The position numbers were made by a program, and so were the translations under genes. From the NCBI RefSeq assembly GCF_000003195.3, contig NC_012873.2, forward strand, positions 65,109,615-65,173,614: a stretch of 64,000 bases of DNA, read 5' to 3'. This document shows positions 58,605-64,000 of this stretch, in pieces; within the stretch, counting starts at the first letter, position 1; each line of letters begins with the position of its first letter. The notes below the pieces were generated by a model. That model saw nothing but the letters and a program-made list of their open reading frames with translations, was not told the DNA's origin and made no database searches. This DNA comes from Sorghum bicolor (taxonomy: Eukaryota; Streptophyta; Magnoliopsida; Poales; Poaceae).

Positions 58605-59068
58605 TAGCTAATAGCGTGATGTTTTTCTTCAATGGTTACATGTAATAATTCCCTTCACCTGTAAAGTAAAATAAGAGCATCATGTATTTCTCAATGGAAT
58701 AATACAGGATCAACTTTTCCAGTTTACTGATCCTACTCACGCTTCCGCAGTCGAAGATCATAAATCTCCGTTACATTCGCAATGGCATGTAACATCATCA
58801 AAGATTGGGTTGGGTCGGGTTGTAATTGCTTCACTACTGGATAAAATCTTACACGCATAACTTAAGAACGCCTGGCAGTGTTCCATAATACAAGTACTCC
58901 CAAGTTCGTAGCAGCTACCACATCACGCCCAGCAGGCATACAGATCTAAGACAACCCTCACCAAACCTTTCGGTTTGCTCACTAAAGGCAAGACGATGAC
59001 CCACAAAATATAGATGTGCTTCATCTTCAGATTCCAGAGGGGGGCGGAGATCCTTCACATTGCTGAAA
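58605..59068. other. Convergent 3' UTR region between MTP and RFC genes
   Basis: No gene. The right-hand part is presumably RFC 3' UTR on the minus strand, and the left part may be the MTP transcript end. Confidence 0.5.
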
Positions 59069-62000
59069 TTAGCTGGCAGCAGCAACCATAGCCGTGCGAG
59101 TATCTGTGAAAGCTGAGATCAGTGCGCCCAGCTGCAGTTTATCGTTGCATGCAAAGCTTAGCCTGTATCTGCATACCAAAGACAAAATCCATGAATTATG
59201 TTGCTAACAAACAAAATTTTGATACCAGAAAGAGCTATCACAGTTATTCTAACTGATCATAAGCTCAAATGCAAAGTCAAAGAACATCACAGGTCACTAT
59301 CTAGCTACTGCAATATCTCAAACATTGCAGTGAGCTCTTAAGTAATCGCTTCATGGAAACAAGTAAACAACTATAGCTTCCACTCTCTAAAAGAAGATTT
59401 TACACATGTGGGGAACTACTGCATCCAAAGTTTGCTGAATTAAAAAAATGTTCCAGTGTAGAACTGTTGCAAGGGCTAAACTATACATCTATATCAATAT
59501 GCTGATTTAATGATTCATGACAATTTTAGTTAACAAAGTCCTAATGTTGTTCTTTAGTTAACTATGAGATGTATCAAGTAAATAGTTAGCTTGGCCATAC
59601 ATTGTTAGTCTTCCGTCCATAGCATCCTCAATTTGGGCAATTACCTACCTCCTACACTTTTGTGTGAACCAAAATAACTATTTCTGGCAATCTAGGTAGA
59701 ATTAGCAACAAAACACAATCATGGAATGAAATGAAGGGTAAGCTAATTCATGTGCACAACGACACAATTCAACTGTAGAAGTATATAAAGGACATACTCG
59801 ATATCAGCCAAGTTATTGATTAGCTTTACACGAACATCAGATGGCATTTCTATTTTGAACACAAACCTGCACAGAAGACAGAAAATTTAGAACAATGGTA
59901 CACTAGGTTCAAATTCAATGCTACAGAAGAAAAATTATGAAGAATGATGAGCTAGTAGGCAGCAGGTAGTGCTTACATAGTAACCTCCCGTATGATATCA
60001 ACCAAGGCCAGACCTTTTCTCATCTTCATGTCAGATATATCTAAACAGATAAGGAAACATACATTTAGACAATGAATCATGAATCATCAGAAGGATCATA
60101 TTGACAGATGGTAACTAAGAATACGTTTGAAGCTAGTTGAAAATGGTTCATTTAATAGCCAAAATGCTATCCGCTCAATATCATTTGGCATGGGGTTTCC
60201 TGTGCAAAGATAGACAGCTTCTTCTGTGATTTGTTGGGATGCCATGTGTGTTGACTGCACATAAAAAAAGGTAAGTCATTGTAATTGGTGTGTTGACTTA
60301 TAGAACAAAACAATTGATAGAATGAAAAAAAATACTCCATCCCAAAAATTCTAGGTTTGTCCTAAGTCAAACTGTGTTAGGTTCGACCAAATTATAGTAG
60401 AAAACATCAACATGTAGGACACCAAATTAGTATACAATGTACTTAATTTGTTTCATAGATGTTAATTGTTTTTTTTATAAACTTGGTCAAAATTAAAATA
60501 GTTCGGACAAATCCAAAAGTGGCTAAATTTTGGGACAGAATTAGTATGCTTTATGGTTCATCTCAATGTTGAACCTAGTAATAGATAACACTGAAAGAAT
60601 GGCATTAGTCAAATACTTGAAGTACACACAACAGTTATGCAAATCAGAATATATGATTTGGTCAGATCTAAAACATCAACAATTTTGTGCCTTGTTTTAT
60701 CTTGCTCCCACATGCGCAGAACTTCTATATCTTAAAATGACAAGATATCAAAACTCCTGGTCAAAAATAGTTGGGTCAAATGCACAGCATGACAGCAATT
60801 AAGGGATAACCTGCAATATGTTCAAAGCCTTCCTCATATCACCATTGCTTAACCGCACTAGGGCTGTCAAGCCACCCTCATCTACACTGAGCCTGCAAGT
60901 ACATGCAAAAATTAACATTGCAGATAGGATCCTATGCCAGCATAGTATAGCACAATGTGAAGATTGCAAAGCATGATATAACAGAACACAATATAAGTGA
61001 GTTCCCAAGTGACACAAAATAACTATTGAGAATTCTTATATAAACTTAGAAGGAAAACAAGTGCTTACCCCTCAGATTTTATTATATGTTGAAGACGCTC
61101 TCTAACATGACTTCCGTCTAGTGGAGCAAATCTAAACCTAGTGCACCTTGATTGAAGTGCAGGGATAATTTTGTTGACATGGTTGCAAATGAGTGCAAAC
61201 CTTGTGCTCCTTGTATACTTCTCAATGACTGCAAGGAGGGGCAGATTAAATAAATGTAAGGAAGAAAATGCACAGCAATATCACAGCAATGAACAAAGTA
61301 AAATCTTGACAACAGAAAAACCTCTTCGCAATGCAAATTGTGCATCCTTTGTCATTGCATCTGCTTCATCCAAGAGGACCAACTTAACAGAAGGCCTCGC
61401 TCTGTTGAAATTTAAATAGAAGGCAAAAAGGTATTATTCACTGTATTATGACAAACAGATAACTTGATTGTATATCAAATCTGAAAGACTCCTTATCAAA
61501 AGGGGGAAAAAAGGTTGCATGACTTGTAATGCATACCCAAAAGAGAGGCTGCGTGCGCCAGCAAAATCCTGGATCTGCTGCCTGACAACATCAATACCAC
61601 GTTCATCTGATGCATTGAGCTCCAGGATCATGTTGCTATACTGAGACCCATATAGCTTCCTCGCAACAGCCAGAATCGTAGATGTTTTCCCAGTGCCAGG
61701 TGGCCCATATAGCAACAAGTGCGGAAGTCTATTCTCATTTGTAAGCCTGTCAACTACAAGAAGAAAATGGCAATCATCAGCTTACCTCATATGCTACAGT
61801 CACAACTGGCACAGTCGCAAAGAATTTAGTAGCCAATACTGTAATAACAAGTTATAACTCAGGAATCACACAACATGTGGTGGCAGAGATAGACATAAAT
61901 TCAGGGCCAAGAGTAACCGACATACATGCTACGAGACACAAAGAATATATAGCATAATAATGCGTTAAGAAAATCACTGTAACATATCGACCAGTCCACA

Positions 62001-62298
62001 CCCCATAGCGTTCACTGAAACCCAAATCTAACAAAACCCCACCCGAATCCCTCCTAAAACCCTAAACCTCGCACCCGGCATCGGACGAGCACAACGGCCG
62101 CGGCCACTTACTGGTGTCAACGATGTCGCGGTGGGCGGCGACGTCAGCTAGGGACTGGGGCCGGTACTTCTCGACCCAGGGCGCCGCCCTCCCGCCGGCG
62201 GAGAGCGGCGCCTTGCCCTTGGCCGCCGCCCCGGGCGGCGGCGGAGGCGGCGCCGCGGCGTCGATGTCCATGGGAGCGGCGGCGGCGGTTCCCGCCAT
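59069..62298 (-). CDS. Replication factor C small subunit (plant RFC3, human RFC5 type)
   Basis: An AAA+ subunit of the clamp loader that opens PCNA and loads it on primed DNA in the nucleus. Nine exons join in frame to 362 residues: 62112-62298, 61537-61753, 61322-61401, 61069-61228, 60811-60892, 60125-60254, 59977-60040, 59798-59866 and 59069-59168. After a Pro/Ala-rich N-terminus comes [11 protein letters not shown]. Walker A is GPPGTGKT (79-86), Walker B is VLLDEAD (143-149), the clamp-loader SRC motif is SRC (188-190) within [11 protein letters not shown], and sensor 2 is [11 protein letters not shown]. The collar domain ends MVAAAS. The block [16 protein letters not shown] and overall length fit the subunit equivalent to human RFC5 and yeast Rfc3 rather than RFC2 or RFC4. 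No break is seen. Confidence 0.95.
60334..60540. mobile_element. Stowaway-like MITE in an RFC intron
   Basis: Left end CTCCATCCCAAAAATTCTAG and right end GGCTAAATTTTGGGACAGAA form imperfect inverted repeats in the intron between exons 5 and 6; boundaries are approximate. Confidence 0.6.
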
Positions 62299-62334
62299 GG
62301 CGGAGCGGAAACCCTAGTGCTGGCAGGCGGGATT

Positions 62335-62362
62335 GGGGGGGGGGGGGGGAGGGGAGGGGGGG
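62335..62362 (+). repeat. G-rich tract upstream of the RFC start codon
   Basis: Fifteen G followed by further G blocks, 37 bp upstream of the ATG. It is C-rich on the coding strand and may fold as a quadruplex. Confidence 0.8.
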
Positions 62363-62487
62363 ATGGTTGGCGCCAATTCGAAACCCTCTCGCGCTCTAGG
62401 ACGGCTTGGCGAGTGAGAGAGGTCGGACTTCGGAGTGGTCAGAGGTCAGCGCGCGCCGCGCTGCGGCCGGCGGTAGGCCGGGACTAG

Positions 62488-63075
62488 GGACTTGTTTAGG
62501 CCCTGTTTAGATGGCCGACGAAAATTTTTTAGCTGTCATATCGAATATATCAAAAGAATGTCGGGAGAAGTTTTTAGAAATTAATAAAAAAATAAATTAC
62601 ATAGCTCGTTAGGAAACTGCAAGACAAATCTATTAAGTATAATTAATCTGTTATTAGCATATGTGGGTTACTGTAGCACTTAAGGCTAATCATGGAGTAA
62701 CTAGGTTTAAAAGATTCGTCTCGCGATTTTCAACCAAACTGTGTAATTAGTTTATTTTTTATGTACATTTAATGTCCCATGCATGTGTCCAAAGATTCGA
62801 TGGGATGGATGAAAAAATTTTGGGTGGGAAACTAAACAGGGCCTTACTTCTACGCAAAAACCCAAAATTTTTCAAGATTCTTCGTCACATCGAATCTTCA
62901 AACGTATACATGGAGTATTAAATATAGACGAAAATAAAAACTAATTATACAGTTTGGTTGAAATTGACAAGACGAATCTTTTGAGTCTAGTTAGTCCATA
63001 ATTGGACAATAATTACCACAAACAAACGAAAGTGCTACAGTGTCGCGAAATATTTCCCATCAGGAACTAAACAAG
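62488..63075. mobile_element. Outer MITE of the GGCCTTGTTTAG family, interrupted by a second MITE
   Basis: The left end (GGGACTTGTTTA) is split from the rest (CTTCTACGCAAAAACCC, from 62847) by the insertion at 62499-62843. The right end is GGAACTAAACAAGG. With the insert removed the order matches the copy at 42596. Its terminal bases are mutated, which suggests an older copy. Confidence 0.82.
62499..62843. mobile_element. Inner MITE (GGCCCTGTTTAG ends) nested in another MITE
   Basis: Perfect ends GGCCCTGTTTAG / CTAAACAGGGCC with TTA on both sides (62496-62498, 62844-62846). It is longer (345 bp) than the 228-245 bp GGCCTTG copies but shares internal words such as AAAAGATTCGTCTCGCGATTT, so it is a related but distinct subfamily. 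Confidence 0.88.
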
Positions 63076-64000
63076 GAGTATGGTAGCTCGAAGGAGGCCA
63101 AGCTTTTGGGCTCTTCTCCGATCCGAGAGACCTTAGCCCAGCTCATCTTATGGAAAAACAAAAGCCCATGTGAAGCTGTATATGGCGTCTAACGTTGATG
63201 GGCTTTTTTTTTTACAGGACTGGTTTCTCCTGGACTGTATTGTATATGTATCCATATGTACTTTTAGTAATAGAAGTTAAGTGCCATTTCTGTAGAATTA
63301 TTAATTCGGCAATCACGATGCTCATTTCTGTACCTCTAATATCCAATTATGAAAATACCTGTCATGCTCAATGGACGGTTTATAATGGAGTAATAGTACC
63401 AAGGCAGGAGTTTTTCCTTTTATTTAGTGGACGATCATCCGGGGAATAGAACAATCAGACAGGAGACCTGAAAGTAGGAGTTAACAGAATAGTAGGGTCT
63501 TTTTGGTTTTGGGTGGCATGTGTCAATGTGTGTGGTAGGCTGGTATAGCTCAAGCCCCACACGGTGATTAGCTCAGAAAGCTCCTTTAGTCATCTATCAG
63601 CGGCCGAAAGCGCGAGAAAGGAAGTGCCAGGTTCTTGTCTTGTTGCCGAAAGCCAGGACTAAGATTCCACATCTCTACGTCTTGAAATTCTCAATCATCT
63701 AGTTCCGGTAAACGGTTGCAAGTTGCAACTGGTGGTTACCTGATGCATGTATGTCAACAACTCTTGTTGGTCTTTTCATCTTTTATCCTCTTCACTCAAC
63801 AACCTCGATCTTTTAACCACACGCTCTCCATCTTGACGAGACGTCTCAATGCGTCCATTTTGTCTAGTCGTGGTAATAACTTTTGCGCCTTTTTAACGAA
63901 AAAAAGTACACATACACGGCATGTTATAAAAAAAGAGCTTCATATTCTTACAAGTCTTTTTCTAGAAAAAATATTCTTAGAAGTGGGGGATCGAATAAAG
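63076..64000. other. Right-hand edge, no supported gene
   Basis: Only short open frames. Nothing recognisable to the window end. Confidence 0.45.

Overview
This is nuclear DNA from a plant, very probably a panicoid grass such as sorghum. The evidence is the intron-exon genes with GT-AG splice sites, strongly GC-rich first exons, plant-only families (CNGC channel, TBL acetyltransferase, WCRKC thioredoxin, WRC protein) and a dense load of grass-type MITEs, including at least six members of a family whose ends read GGCCTTGTTTAG / CTAAACAAGGCC. The species is an inference. All gene models were built by eye from splice signals, frame continuity and family similarity.

Layout. 37-2099 (-): D-cysteine desulfhydrase, running off the left edge. 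2829-7676 (-): a 5'-truncated LINE with target-site duplication, ORF1 tail and ORF2 (endonuclease, RT, zinc knuckle) broken only by three in-frame stops. 9395-18709 (+): a 12-coding-exon cyclic-nucleotide-gated channel of the CNGC19/20 type with a hAT-like element in its largest intron. 19671-20675 and 21289-21870 (-): two neighbouring intronless genes for probable plastid membrane proteins with a shared C-terminal motif. 24955-27286 (-): a WRC-domain protein. 27287-31744: non-genic, with a decayed direct-repeat array. 31750-37231: a 5.5-kb TG...CA element with GTATA duplications and no recognisable protein domains (solo long LTR or non-coding retroelement). 39214-41875 (-): a TBL-type wall polysaccharide O-acetyltransferase. 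46433-47683 (+): a WCRKC thioredoxin-like protein with an 18-nt microexon, followed by a decayed copy of its own 3' end. 49538-49843 (-): a small membrane protein. 51464-51545 (+): tRNA-Ser(GCT), with its 3' end duplicated in tandem. 52072-54097 (-): 3-methyladenine DNA glycosylase. 56211-58389 (+): a Mn-type cation diffusion facilitator (MTP) whose stop codon lies inside a Stowaway-like MITE. 59069-62298 (-): replication factor C small subunit.

The genes look like independent housekeeping or signalling loci and not a pathway cluster. Two act in DNA replication or repair (RFC subunit, glycosylase) and several are plastid-directed. The distinctive feature of the window is how mobile elements have reshaped it: a nested MITE pair, a MITE ending a reading frame, a MITE about 60 bp before a start codon, a hAT-like element in a channel intron, a nearly intact LINE and a large non-coding LTR-like element. 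I found no CRISPR array, operon or clearly new multi-gene system.
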